A stretch of 64,000 nt of DNA from an uncultured Burkholderiaceae bacterium (GTDB taxonomy: Bacteria > Pseudomonadota > Gammaproteobacteria > Burkholderiales > Burkholderiaceae): assembly GCA_937871985.1 (NCBI GenBank), contig CALMPB010000383.1, forward strand, positions 1 through 64,000. Reading direction: 5' to 3'. This document shows, in pieces, positions 27,816 to 36,833 of the stretch (the stretch's first letter is position 1; every line of letters begins with the position of its first letter). The notes below the pieces were generated by a model. It had not been told where the DNA came from. It saw nothing but the letters and a program-made list of their open reading frames with translations, and searched no databases. The position numbers and the translations under genes are program-made.

Positions 27816-30800
27816 TTAGAATCGCATTTTCATATACAGAGAACCGGCATTGTCGGCATAGCCCGAACCGTACTCTCCGTGGTAGCTAAGCCCCATGACA
27901 AGGTATTTCCCCAAGGTAACCTCGCCGCTGAGACCTGCGAGAAAGCTATCCTTCGCTATCGGCGCGCCGGCTATCGAGAACACGCCGCCGGCGCCTTCGA
28001 TGAAGCTCATGGACCGGGTCGGGGAGCGATCGCCTCCCGCGTGGCGCCAGCCAAGGTCGGTGCGTATCGTAAGCGCCTTAGCCTTGTTGGGGAAGGTCAA
28101 TGCCGAGCGCAAGCCCAGGGTATAGCTCGAAAGCGATGCCGTGCTTGCGCTTGAACCAAGCGCCGCATCGCCGCCCGACTCGTTGAATCCGTTCATGCGC
28201 TGGTCGAACCAGCTGATGTTGACATAGGGCTCGACGTTGTTGGCTTCGCCCCACGGAATGGCATAGCCAAGATCTCCGAAAAGCTGCCACGTCGAACCGT
28301 GGTAACTCGCGCTCAGCTTCTGGCTTGCGCCAAGAGTTACATTACGGTTCGTTTCCACATCGTTCCGGGTATAGCCACCGCCCAGCAGCAAATTCAACTT
28401 GCCCATGCCAAGCTTCCAGCTGTTGCCGCCATACAAGGCGAAAGTGTAGTTGCCCAGCGTGCCATCGGAACTGCGATTCTTGATGGTGAAATCACCCGAG
28501 CTTATGCCACCGGCGGCACCCAACCGCCAACCACCGGCAATTCCCACATCGCCGCCGACCAGGAGCCGTGTCGTCGTATAGTGCGCCGACGCCGTGTTGC
28601 CATCGCCATCGAGGTCAATGCCAGCTGCATTGAGGCGCACCCAAACCGGATAGGCACTGGATTTTGGCTTCGTGGTTGACGGCGTGCCGTCGTCCGCCAC
28701 CGTCAAATCGCCCGGCTGCATCCTTGCTCCAAGGTTTACGCGCATTTGAGACTGCAGCGCAGCATTGGTGGAAAGCATGTCCGAAAAAACCAGGGACCTG
28801 GCGGTCGCATGCACCTCACCGGAGAGTTGATCAAAGGCTCGCGTGGGGTCCGAGGAAAAGAATGCTTCGTCGGCCGTTGCATTTGCGCCTGCCACCGAAG
28901 CGGCGCCAAAGCCAGCGGAACGCTGGTTCGGGGTGAAACCCATCGTATTCAAAGCCTGGCGGTTGACCCCCATCCGGACAGCGACCGCGTTGTTCGAGTA
29001 CAGCGTATCCATTGAAATAAGGGGATACGCGGTTCCTGTCCAGTTGGCGCTTGCAAATTCACCGTCCACCCCGCCCACCGCGGTCAATATCGTATAGTCG
29101 TGGTTCAAACGAAAACGGCCTTGGCCATTCTCTTCCGATACGACAAGACCTGTGTTGGCGATATTCGCCACACCCGAACCCGTCACTTCAAGCAGATCCG
29201 ATTTGCCGGCTTCATTGATCTCCGCCTGATAGATAGAGCCTGGCTGCCAGTCGATGCTATTGGTGCTGATTATGCCGACGGAGTTGCCGGGCTTGATGAT
29301 CCCGCCATTTTTACTGGTCAGTTTGCCGCCGATCGCCCAATTGCCGCCTAGCGTTGCATCGTCGACGGTTACGTCTCCCGTGGCAATGATCCTCTGATCG
29401 ATCGTTCCGCCGCTGGTAACCGCTTTTCCGTCGATGGAAAGACTTCCGATCGAGCTGCCGCCTTCGAAATGGATCTTTTGATTTCCACCATTGGTAGCAA
29501 CATCGCGTACGCCGATCATCTTGCCGTCATAGGAAGCCAGGGCGCCGAGATTGACATAGGTTCCCCCGTTACCAGAAAGAGCCGAGCCTAGATCGTCGAT
29601 GATGTTGCCGGCCGTGACGGAGCCGTCCTGCAAGTCAAGATTGACTCTGCTGCTTCCGCTGTCGCCACTGCGGTTGACCTGCAGCAATGTGCCGTTGTTG
29701 TCGACCAAGGTAGCACCGCTGCCGACCACGATGTTTTGAGTCTGGTAGCCCCGATCGAGCTTCGACGCCAAGCTCGCTCCAGTGGCGCTTACGGTGCTGT
29801 CCTTCAGGTACACATTGCCGCTGTTTTGCAGTTCGATACCGGCCGAGTTCTCGCCGGCGGCGGTCAAGTCGCTGCCGTTGACATAGAGACCGGAGACCTC
29901 GCGGTTGTGCCAGGATGTGTCGGATTGCACGCGAGCTGCCGCGGTTCCCTCGCCCGACACGTTTACCGTGCTGTTATTCAGGACAACCTTGCCGCCGTCT
30001 TCGGACACGACTCCATAACTTCCCTGGCCAGCGGTGGTCACCGTCGAGTCATCAACGAAAACCGCGCTTCGCTTGCCGTTTGCCTTTACAGCCACGGCCC
30101 CGGCGCCGGTTGTCGAAACCGTCGAACCAATCACGGCGATTTGCGAGGACAAGGCATGCCTGTCCCGGCCATGCCCATGGCTTGTTTCAGCCTGTTGGGC
30201 AAGCACCGCCGTGGCGTTTGTCCCTGAGGCACTGATGTCCACCCCATCGGCCAATATACGTGCACCCGCAGCGCGAGCTCCCACGCTGCCGTCTCCAAGA
30301 GCCTCGACGCTGCCGCCGATCAGGGCGACTTTGGCGCCATTGCTGGCAGCCACGCCTACCGACGGATCCGAACGGAAACGGCGTACGTTGGGTTCGCTGT
30401 CGCTGCCCGCCACAATGGTGCTGCCCACGCTGACAACGGAAGTGCCTCTACCGTCCGCCTGCAGGCCTACTCCTCTTGCATTCAGGTTGGAGTCTTTCAG
30501 ATAAGCCTGGCCCGCGCCGCGCACATCAACGGCGACCCCATCACGGCCGCCAGCCGTCAAATCGGTGCCCATCATGACGGCAGCGCTGTCGTTCCCACTG
30601 ATAGACACGGCGACGCCATGTGAACCGGTGGCCGCAACCGAGCCGCCGATGACGCCCAGGTGAGCGCCCTTGCTGACGTCGATGCCCTCGCCGCTTCCCT
30701 GAACCTGGCTATTTACCAAAATGGCATTCGCGCCCTTGCTTATCCGCATGCTGGTGGAATCGTTCCCGGCGGCATCGATCTCTGTACCGAAAGCCGAGAA

Positions 30801-32423
30801 CAACGAACCGCTGCCACTGACGACAACGCCAGTTGCCCCACGGCCACTGGCCTGAACGCTCCCGCCAACGAGCAGCGCCTTCCCTTTGTCTTCCACCAGA
30901 ATTCCGGTCGCGGGATTCTGGTGGTAGCGATCCCGTCCGCTGGACTCAACCGCGACATCGACACCTATCCCGACGAACGCACTATCTTCGCCCTGGACCC
31001 CAACCCCAAGCCCCTTCGCGGTGATGGTCGAGCCAGCGACTATTGCATCGCCACCGTTTTCGATGAGCACGGCCTGGCCGTTCCTGCCGCTGCTTTGCAG
31101 GCTGGAGCCCAGGACGACCGCATGACTGCCCCTGCCATCAACATCAAGCGCGATCCCGCGCTCACCGCTTACCGATACATTGCTGCCCACGACCAAGGCA
31201 TTGCCGCGATCATCGACCGCGATGCCTTTGCCATCCCTGCCTTTCGATTCCACATCGCCATGGCTCAGCCACAGGGAACCATCATCCTCCACTTTCAACC
31301 CCGTGGAATTGCTCCCTTTGGTAGAAACATGAATGGAATCCGCCACGACCCGGGAGTGCTTCCCGGATACCACTACGCCGTCTGCGGATCGCCCATTTGT
31401 CTGGATACTCGATTTTTCAATGGATGCAACGCCTCCGTTGCCTACGCTCACTCCATCCGAATTTTCACCGCGAGTCGAAATGTACGACCTGTCAACGGCA
31501 ACGGAGGAACCCCGCCCCGAGACCTTGACACCGTCTGCGGATCGCCCACTTGTCTGGATGCTCGATTTCCCGATGAGTGCAGCGCCTCCGTTGTCTACGT
31601 TTACCCCATCCGAATCTTCGCCGCGAGTCAAAATACGCGACCTGTCAACAGCAGCGAAAGAGCCCCGCCCCGAGACATCGACACCGTCGGCGGATCGCCC
31701 ATTCGTCTGGATGCCCGATTTTTCAATGAATGCAACGCCTCCGCTGCCTACGCTCACCCCATCCGAGCTTTCGCCGCGAGTCGAAATGCGCGACCTGTCA
31801 ACGGTAACGGAAGAGCCCCGCCCCGAGACCTCTACGCCATCGGAGCGCTTGCCTTCACTCGTGATTTCCGTCCTGCGTAAAGTAACCTTTCCGCCATCAA
31901 GCGCCTGAACAACGTCGCTTTGGGAGCCGTAAGTGTGCAGTTTCGTTCCGTCGGCATGGATTTCCCCGCCTCGCTGGCTGGCCCTCAAAGCCGGTGAATT
32001 GCTGTTGTAGGTCGTGACCTTGCCGCCGTCGAGCGTCACCACGCTATCACGGCCATGGCGGCCGCGACCGCTATCTCCGGTTGCGCTGACCGCGGGCCCT
32101 TGCTGCGTGTTATGCCCGTGCTGCGCGCGGCTAGCCTCGATGTCGGCATTCTGCAAATTTATCTCGCCACCGCTATTGGCATTGACGAGATTGCCCGCCC
32201 GGCCTTTCACGCTGACGTTTTTGCCACTGATTTTCCCACCGCGCTTGGCTTCCAGGGAATTGTAGGACTTATGACTTTGAAGCGTCTTATGCTCCCAGCC
32301 GCTGGCCACGACATTGTGAGACACCGGCTCTGCATGCGCGGACGGAAACACAACGAGCAAAGCGGCTGCCAGTGCCGACATGGCGACGGCGGGCGTGGTT
32401 TTAGATACAGTGAAGTCGGACAT
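27816..32423 (-). CDS. Autotransporter adhesin with repetitive beta-helix passenger
   Basis: A 1535-residue type Va autotransporter. A signal peptide covers residues 1-31 (AHA then EP). The passenger, to about residue 1200, is a long run of short Gly/Ser/Asp-rich coils typical of a pectin-lyase-like beta-helix, with four about 50-residue repeats between 193 and 360. An autochaperone-like segment (GGIIKPGNSVGIISTNSIDW; YTILTAVGGVDGEF) precedes the C-terminal barrel of about 265 residues, which ends MKMRF with the expected terminal Phe. ATG 32423 has GGGAG upstream. The passenger contains no RGD or protease motif that I can see. It is divergent from the regulator at 32616 and followed by the SLATT-like/MreB/EAL operon. 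It probably acts as a surface adhesin or in aggregation. Confidence 0.91.
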   Translation of the reverse strand: MSDFTVSKTTPAVAMSALAAALLVVFPSAHAEPVSHNVVASGWEHKTLQSHKSYNSLEAKRGGKISGKNVSVKGRAGNLVNANSGGEINLQNADIEASRAQHGHNTQQGPAVSATGDSGRGRHGRDSVVTLDGGKVTTYNSNSPALRASQRGGEIHADGTKLHTYGSQSDVVQALDGGKVTLRRTEITSEGKRSDGVEVSGRGSSVTVDRSRISTRGESSDGVSVGSGGVAFIEKSGIQTNGRSADGVDVSGRGSFAAVDRSRILTRGEDSDGVNVDNGGAALIGKSSIQTSGRSADGVKVSGRGSSVAVDRSYISTRGENSDGVSVGNGGVASIEKSSIQTNGRSADGVVVSGKHSRVVADSIHVSTKGSNSTGLKVEDDGSLWLSHGDVESKGRDGKGIAVDDRGNALVVGSNVSVSGERGIALDVDGRGSHAVVLGSSLQSSGRNGQAVLIENGGDAIVAGSTITAKGLGVGVQGEDSAFVGIGVDVAVESSGRDRYHQNPATGILVEDKGKALLVGGSVQASGRGATGVVVSGSGSLFSAFGTEIDAAGNDSTSMRISKGANAILVNSQVQGSGEGIDVSKGAHLGVIGGSVAATGSHGVAVSISGNDSAAVMMGTDLTAGGRDGVAVDVRGAGQAYLKDSNLNARGVGLQADGRGTSVVSVGSTIVAGSDSEPNVRRFRSDPSVGVAASNGAKVALIGGSVEALGDGSVGARAAGARILADGVDISASGTNATAVLAQQAETSHGHGRDRHALSSQIAVIGSTVSTTGAGAVAVKANGKRSAVFVDDSTVTTAGQGSYGVVSEDGGKVVLNNSTVNVSGEGTAAARVQSDTSWHNREVSGLYVNGSDLTAAGENSAGIELQNSGNVYLKDSTVSATGASLASKLDRGYQTQNIVVGSGATLVDNNGTLLQVNRSGDSGSSRVNLDLQDGSVTAGNIIDDLGSALSGNGGTYVNLGALASYDGKMIGVRDVATNGGNQKIHFEGGSSIGSLSIDGKAVTSGGTIDQRIIATGDVTVDDATLGGNWAIGGKLTSKNGGIIKPGNSVGIISTNSIDWQPGSIYQAEINEAGKSDLLEVTGSGVANIANTGLVVSEENGQGRFRLNHDYTILTAVGGVDGEFASANWTGTAYPLISMDTLYSNNAVAVRMGVNRQALNTMGFTPNQRSAGFGAASVAGANATADEAFFSSDPTRAFDQLSGEVHATARSLVFSDMLSTNAALQSQMRVNLGARMQPGDLTVADDGTPSTTKPKSSAYPVWVRLNAAGIDLDGDGNTASAHYTTTRLLVGGDVGIAGGWRLGAAGGISSGDFTIKNRSSDGTLGNYTFALYGGNSWKLGMGKLNLLLGGGYTRNDVETNRNVTLGASQKLSASYHGSTWQLFGDLGYAIPWGEANNVEPYVNISWFDQRMNGFNESGGDAALGSSASTASLSSYTLGLRSALTFPNKAKALTIRTDLGWRHAGGDRSPTRSMSFIEGAGGVFSIAGAPIAKDSFLAGLSGEVTLGKYLVMGLSYHGEYGSGYADNAGSLYMKMRF
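31344..31847 (-). repeat. Tandem 150-bp coding repeats in the autotransporter
   Basis: The motif RSADGVxVSGRGS recurs with a 50-residue period: its aspartate is at residues 195, 246, 296 and 346. Each unit holds two coils, one ending in TRGExSDGVxV and one in QTNGRSADGV. The DNA units are similar but not identical, so copy number could vary by recombination. Confidence 0.8.
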
Positions 32424-32471
32424 CGGACGCTCCCATGCGCATGTGGATGCTTGGTTATTTGAAGTCAACAA

Positions 32472-32615
32472 GTGTGTTAAATTGATATCGGCACGTGATA
32501 GAAATTTAATAATTTATTATTTAATATCAATAAGTTGAATAAATTTCCTTGTCTCGCCTTGTTTCAGCGTGTTTAAATTATAAACACAATTGTGTTTTAA
32601 AGGGAGAGTGTTGCG
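32472..32615. promoter_or_regulatory. Divergent AT-rich control region with AAACAC palindromes
   Basis: The region between the autotransporter and its divergent regulator is strikingly AT-rich at 32490-32580. It holds a perfect 16-bp palindrome AAACACAATTGTGTTT (32582-32597) overlapping GTGTTTA-N5-TAAACAC (32569-32587). A minus-strand -10 TATAAT (32577-32582) for the autotransporter sits between the arms, so a bound protein would block it. The AT-rich block is also a likely H-NS-type silencing target (inference). Confidence 0.6.
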
Positions 32616-33584
32616 ATGCAGCCACACGCCGTCGGGAACGAAGGGAATGAAAGGAAGGGAATCCTCGAAGGAGGCCCCATAGCCTCTTCAATGCAGAAGA
32701 GCCTCGAGGGCCAAATGGCGCAAAGGGGAAGGCCGGCTCTGGCTACGCCGTATACCTTCGCCAGTTTGGCCGCGCATGTTGCGCCTTACACATTTGCCAG
32801 CCTGGCCGCGCATTCAGGCAACCTGGAAGTCGCTTACCTGGCGCTCGAACCAGGAAATGCAGCGCGTCATGCCGACGACCTCCGGGCATTCGGCTTTACC
32901 GTCTCCGTCTACCCCAGCGTAACGGCCGCATGCGCATCCTTGCCTCCCGACACAGCCATCTTGATCACCCTGCAGGCCGAGGGAGTCAATGTTCATCTCG
33001 CCGTCGCTCAATTGCGCTTGGCCTTTCCCCGCGCTGGCATAATCGTGATTGCGGATGCTCTGGATCGACTGTCGCGCGTGGGCGCAATGCTTTCCGGTGC
33101 CGATGCCTGTGTTGAAGCCATGCCCGAATCGCTCGAGCTGATGGCGGCACTGCTGGCTTCAAAACGCCGCATGCAAGCGGAAGACGTGCCTCAAAAGAAT
33201 GATGCCGTTCCCCATGCGATGGCCCAGGCAAACCGGAGTCAAAGCGATGGAACCGCCGAGGCAGCGCTCAGGCCCGCCTCCGCAATTCAATGGCATCTGG
33301 AGAATAACGACCGGATTCTGGTGGCGCCCAACGGCGCACGGATGGAGTTGAACGGTTCGGAACGAAAGATCATGGTTCAGTTTCTCAGTAGCCCCAAAGA
33401 TCCACTGACCCGTATCGGACAAGGCGCATCGTACGATCCGCACAGTGGCAAGATCACCCGAGGCCTGGACGTCGCGATCAGCAGACTCAGGCGAAAGGCT
33501 GCCGCACACGCAATTCATTTGCCCATACGCAGCATCAGGGGGCAAGGCTATGTCTTCGCAGGCGACGAGGCTGAAAGACCATAA
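32616..33584 (+). CDS. OmpR-type regulator with degenerate receiver
   Basis: A 322-residue DNA-binding protein. The C-terminal 100 residues form an OmpR/PhoB winged helix: LVAPNGARMELNGSERKIMVQFLSS, then ARGLDVAISRLRRKAA-like text and IRSIRGQGYVF. The middle (about 70-175) looks like a receiver domain, but the phospho-acceptor Asp region reads AILITLQAEG and the conserved Lys-Pro reads VEAMPES, so phosphorylation is unlikely. Residues 45-54 and 57-66 are a tandem duplicate (PYTFASLAAH). ATG 32616 has AGGGAGAG eight bases upstream. No sensor kinase is adjacent. Divergence from the autotransporter and the palindromes between them suggest it controls the autotransporter and itself. Confidence 0.82.
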   Translation: MQPHAVGNEGNERKGILEGGPIASSMQKSLEGQMAQRGRPALATPYTFASLAAHVAPYTFASLAAHSGNLEVAYLALEPGNAARHADDLRAFGFTVSVYPSVTAACASLPPDTAILITLQAEGVNVHLAVAQLRLAFPRAGIIVIADALDRLSRVGAMLSGADACVEAMPESLELMAALLASKRRMQAEDVPQKNDAVPHAMAQANRSQSDGTAEAALRPASAIQWHLENNDRILVAPNGARMELNGSERKIMVQFLSSPKDPLTRIGQGASYDPHSGKITRGLDVAISRLRRKAAAHAIHLPIRSIRGQGYVFAGDEAERP

Positions 33585-33640
33585 TGCGCTATATACGCCG
33601 GCAGTCGCCTGAGCCGGTTCTTATATTGCTTCCTATACGC

Positions 33641-33964
33641 CTATTTTCCTTGGTGTTCCGATGAAAGCCTGTCCGCCAGGATTTCTATCTTTGTATTCAA
33701 TAAGGTCATGGATTCAATGCACAGCGAGATAAGATCATCGGTCTGTATGTGGTCAATCAACGAATTTTCGCTGCTCCCATCTTCAGACAGCCCATGATTG
33801 CGCACAACGCTCAGCAGCGAAGCTACACCGCATGCGAGGGTACGCGAGGATTCAAGCGCGGATAATAGAGGCATCGCATCGATTTCGTTCCGTTTTGCGG
33901 CTTCGTATATCGTCTCATCAAACCGTCTTGCATAGAAATAAGGTATATGCTTCTCAGGTTCCAT
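33641..33964 (-). CDS. Small protein of unknown function
   Basis: A 107-residue acidic, soluble-looking protein that I do not recognise. It begins MEPEKHIPYFYARRFDETIY and is mostly predicted helix, with no signal peptide, membrane segment or cysteine cluster. Support as a gene is its length, good start, and a striking 40-bp inverted repeat 69 bases upstream that carries the same AAACACA/TGTGTTT element as the autotransporter promoter. It is convergent with the OmpR-type gene, with about 56 bases between stops. The ribosome site is weak. Confidence 0.6.
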   Translation of the reverse strand: MEPEKHIPYFYARRFDETIYEAAKRNEIDAMPLLSALESSRTLACGVASLLSVVRNHGLSEDGSSENSLIDHIQTDDLISLCIESMTLLNTKIEILADRLSSEHQGK

Positions 33965-34032
33965 TTTTCGTTCAAAAGGTGGTGGACAGCATGACGTTTT
34001 TGTACGAGTAATTCAGTGATGTTAACCGTATC

Positions 34033-34072
34033 CAAGTAAAAAATAAACACAACTGTGTTTATTTTTTACTTG
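34033..34072. promoter_or_regulatory. Perfect 19-bp inverted repeat with AAACACA/TGTGTTT core
   Basis: CAAGTAAAAAATAAACACA, two bases (AC), then its exact reverse complement. The central AAACACAACTGTGTTT differs from the palindrome at 32582-32597 by one base. The two-base gap makes an RNA terminator unlikely, so a protein-binding site in the promoter of the gene at 33641 fits better. A cruciform-forming element is another possibility. Confidence 0.65.
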
Positions 34073-34216
34073 CTCATGGGATCAATCGAGCCGGTGATCC
34101 TTCAAAATTCAAAGAGTTTGTCGCCAAGTCGGGCCTAAATTGCCAAGAGAGGCCCGCCGCTCATGGGCGTCGCTAGAATAACCTGATATATCTTGGCGCG
34201 CTGAACAATATCGTCG

Positions 34217-34603
34217 TCACGCGCGGCGTGATCGGATAAACGTTTCCACCATAGAGCCCAGTATCCGCTTTTCAGCCGGAGACAGAGCCATGAATTCCTC
34301 GAAGCTTACCCCGTGAAAAGGCCAGACCATCGTCGATGCATCGCGGTCTTTTACCTTCGACGGTTTGCGCAGCCCATCATTGTCGGACTTCTTCACCGAC
34401 CCCGAGCCCTGTCTCAGCCATTCCGGTGTTACTTTCAGCGCGCGAGCCAGCTTGATGAGGGCTGCACTGGTGGGTTCTGTACGCTGTCCGCTTTCATAAT
34501 TTCCTATTGCGCTTTGCGTCAACCCACTTGCCAATGCAAGTTCTTTTTGCGTCCAGCCATAGCGCACCCGGACTTCACGCACCCGTTGGCCAAATGTTTC
34601 CAT
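34217..34603 (-). CDS. XRE-family HTH regulator
   Basis: A 128-residue protein with a Cro/C1-type helix-turn-helix at residues 4-60 (GQRVREVRVRYGWTQKELALASGLTQSAIGNYESGQRTEP; ARALKVTPEWL). The C-terminal half has no recognised domain and ends in a helical stretch (SPAEKRILGSMVETFI). It resembles phage-type repressors but there are no other phage genes here. A minus-strand TATAAT at 34754-34759 followed directly by TTGTGTTT (34746-34753) could be its promoter, about 145 bases before the start. Confidence 0.87.
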   Translation of the reverse strand: METFGQRVREVRVRYGWTQKELALASGLTQSAIGNYESGQRTEPTSAALIKLARALKVTPEWLRQGSGSVKKSDNDGLRKPSKVKDRDASTMVWPFHGVSFEEFMALSPAEKRILGSMVETFIRSRRA

Positions 34604-35195
34604 TCTTCTTATGATTTCCTGTCCATGATGTTAAGCATCAGAAATTCCGTGCGTTGCCACCAATGAGTTAAATACACGCAGTTATGAAACATTTACACGA
34701 TCGAATTTATAAGTTGTCGCGGCTGGAAGCTTATCCTATATGTCCAAACACAAATTATAAGCGTGTAAGTATCTGTTAGCGCTCATGTGCCCGAACCACC
34801 ACGGCGAATGAGTGCATAGAGCCAGAGCGGCCGTATACCCGCCACATCGCGTACCTCGACCGGCCCAAGGCTTAGCGTCGAAAGCTTTTACAATCCTAAA
34901 GCCAAAAGAATACGATATGAGAAAGTATCGAAGGCGCCTCAACCGACCGGACTCCGCCAAATTCAGGCTTCGTGTCTGCTTCGCCTCTTTTCAAGAACGT
35001 AGAGGCGCTTGGAAGCGGATGCTGGCTGATACGCCTTCATTCCAGCGAGGCCAAAGCCGAGCATTCCACCTGCTGGAACCGCAAAGAATCGTCATGCCCT
35101 GGGCTTCAGTTTTAACATGCCTGGCCGTTGGGAATTGTCAAAAAATGACAATTCGCCTTTTTGTCGTCTCATTCTTGCGGCCGCGCGAGAGCGAC
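34604..35195. other. Intergenic region with no convincing gene
   Basis: 592 bases. The left part holds the probable XRE promoter with an AAACACAA half-site (34746-34753). One open frame on the plus strand (34812-35456) runs into the ABC permease gene and has no family resemblance, so it is rejected. The right end holds the hairpin at 35132-35154. The rest shows nothing recognisable. Confidence 0.5.
35132..35154. terminator. Hairpin terminator after the ABC operon
   Basis: GAATTGTCA, loop AAAAA, TGACAATTC: a perfect nine-base-pair stem 41 bases past the permease stop. A T5 run (35158-35162) follows on the plus strand, and an A5 loop gives T5 on the minus strand. It probably ends the minus-strand operon and may work in both directions. 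Confidence 0.5.
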
Positions 35196-35972
35196 TCATT
35201 TCCACGGCAGCACCCGCCGCTCGATTTCCTTGAGGATGAACGTCGTCACCAGGCCGATCAAAGTGATCAAGATGATGCCGACAAACATTTCCTCGATATG
35301 CATCACCTCGAAGGAGGTCCAGATCAGATATCCGATGCCGGCCTGCGCGGCCACGAACTCCGCCGCCACGATCAGTATCAACGCGACGCCGATGGCAAGC
35401 CGCAAACCGACGAAAATGGATGGCAACGCCCCAGGAATGACCACCCGGAGAAATAGTTTGATTTTCGAGGCGCGATAGTTCTTGGCGACGTCGAAATAGA
35501 TATCGCTGATCGACATGACGCCAGCCATGGTGTTGATGAGCACGATGAACACGACGGCAAATGCAATGATGAAGATCTTGGACGCTTCTCCCAGGCCAAA
35601 GAACACCATGACCAAGGGCAGTAATGAGATCTTTGGAATCGGATAAACGGCGGCCACGACGGGATCGAGCGCGGCACGAAGCCATCGGGACAGCCCCATC
35701 AAGACGCCGAGCGCGACTCCGATGACGGAACCAATGGCGAAGCCGCTACCGATCCGAATGAAACTGGCTTTCAAATTGACCATCAGCGTACCGTCCATCG
35801 TCATCTCGTACGCGGTTTTCGCAATGCTCGAGGGTGTAGGAACGAAACGCTGGTCGAGCACGCCAAAAGTGCCCAGCAATTGCCAGATCAACAACAGGAT
35901 AACAGGCGACAAAACACCGATTATCCTCTCTTGCGCGGCTATGCTGATGCGTTGGGGTTTGTCTTTTCTCAT
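35196..35972 (-). CDS. ABC transporter permease (SsuC/TauC type)
   Basis: A 258-residue inner-membrane permease with about six hydrophobic segments. Family segments YPIPKISLLPLVMVFFGLGEASKI and the EAA loop AKNYRASKIKLFLRVVIPGALPSI are visible. It begins three bases after the ATPase stop and is the last gene of the operon that starts with the gamma-glutamyltransferase. Confidence 0.92.
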   Translation of the reverse strand: MRKDKPQRISIAAQERIIGVLSPVILLLIWQLLGTFGVLDQRFVPTPSSIAKTAYEMTMDGTLMVNLKASFIRIGSGFAIGSVIGVALGVLMGLSRWLRAALDPVVAAVYPIPKISLLPLVMVFFGLGEASKIFIIAFAVVFIVLINTMAGVMSISDIYFDVAKNYRASKIKLFLRVVIPGALPSIFVGLRLAIGVALILIVAAEFVAAQAGIGYLIWTSFEVMHIEEMFVGIILITLIGLVTTFILKEIERRVLPWK

Positions 35973-35975
35973 GAA

Positions 35976-36755
35976 TCAGCTCTCCGAGTGTTGCGCTTTG
36001 CGGATATCGGCTTCGAGCATAGACCAAATATGGTGCGCCATATCGGCATAGCCCGGCTCCGCCTGGATATCGAACGTATCGCGAGGCCGCGGAAAAGGCA
36101 CGTCGATAATTTCCGATATACGCCCCGGAGCGCTGCCCATGATAGCTATGCGATCCCCTAGAAATATGGCTTCGTCGATGCTATGCGTGATGTAGACCAC
36201 ACTTTTCTTGTTTTCTTCCCATATCTGGACAAGCTCACGCTGCAGCATGATCTTGTTCTGAGCGTCCAGCGCCGCGAACGGCTCGTCCATCAACAAAACT
36301 TCGGGATTGTTCACAAAAGCCCTTACCAGGCTGACGCGCTGGCGCATGCCACCCGACAACTGCGACGGATAATAGTCCTCGAAAGCAGCCAGGCCGACTT
36401 TCTGTAGAAACGAGCGGACCAGCTCGTTGCGTTTTACCAAGGGAACTCCGGCCATCTCCAAGCCAAAACCGGCGTTCTGAAGCACCGTCATCCACGGAAA
36501 CAGAGCATGCTCCTGGAACACCATGGACGTCACCGCCCTGGATCGGTCGTCATGGCGGATGCTGATGTTCCCGGAGGTGTAGGTTTCCAGGTCGGCCATT
36601 ATCCGCAACAACGTGCTTTTTCCGCATCCGCTGGGGCCGACAATGCAAAGAAACTCGCCGTCGTCCACGTTGACACTAATATTGTCCAGAACCTTGACGC
36701 CCCCTCCCTTTTTTGTCCAAAACGTTTTATCAAGGTTCTCTATCTTAATTTTCAT
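35976..36755 (-). CDS. ABC transporter ATP-binding protein (SsuB/TauB type)
   Basis: A 259-residue ATPase with Walker A GPSGCGKST at 40-48, Q-loop at FQEHALFPW, signature LSGGM at 133-137, Walker B LLMDEPF at 154-160, and the switch histidine in YITHSIDEA. It energises the permease three bases downstream. A 78-base gap separates it from the binding-protein gene. Confidence 0.94.
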   Translation of the reverse strand: MKIKIENLDKTFWTKKGGGVKVLDNISVNVDDGEFLCIVGPSGCGKSTLLRIMADLETYTSGNISIRHDDRSRAVTSMVFQEHALFPWMTVLQNAGFGLEMAGVPLVKRNELVRSFLQKVGLAAFEDYYPSQLSGGMRQRVSLVRAFVNNPEVLLMDEPFAALDAQNKIMLQRELVQIWEENKKSVVYITHSIDEAIFLGDRIAIMGSAPGRISEIIDVPFPRPRDTFDIQAEPGYADMAHHIWSMLEADIRKAQHSES

Positions 36756-36833
36756 GTTGACACGCCTATTTCGATTGCAGCGCCGCGCGAACGAAGTTGA
36801 TTATCGCCAGCGCAAGGCTCCCCGACTTACGTC

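Noticed and set aside
31344..31847. Evenly spaced repeats considered as a CRISPR array
   Set aside because: Units are 150 bp, coding and similar throughout, with no short repeats separated by unique spacers and no cas genes.
30660..31880. Plus-strand open frame of 406 codons with internal repeats inside the autotransporter gene
   Set aside because: Its repeats are the reverse reading of the autotransporter coils; no start context.
34217..34603. XRE regulator considered as evidence of a prophage
   Set aside because: No integrase, structural, lysis or replication genes are nearby.
34812..35456. Plus-strand open frame of 214 codons upstream of the ABC permease
   Set aside because: Its second half is antisense to the permease and the first half has no recognisable features or ribosome site.
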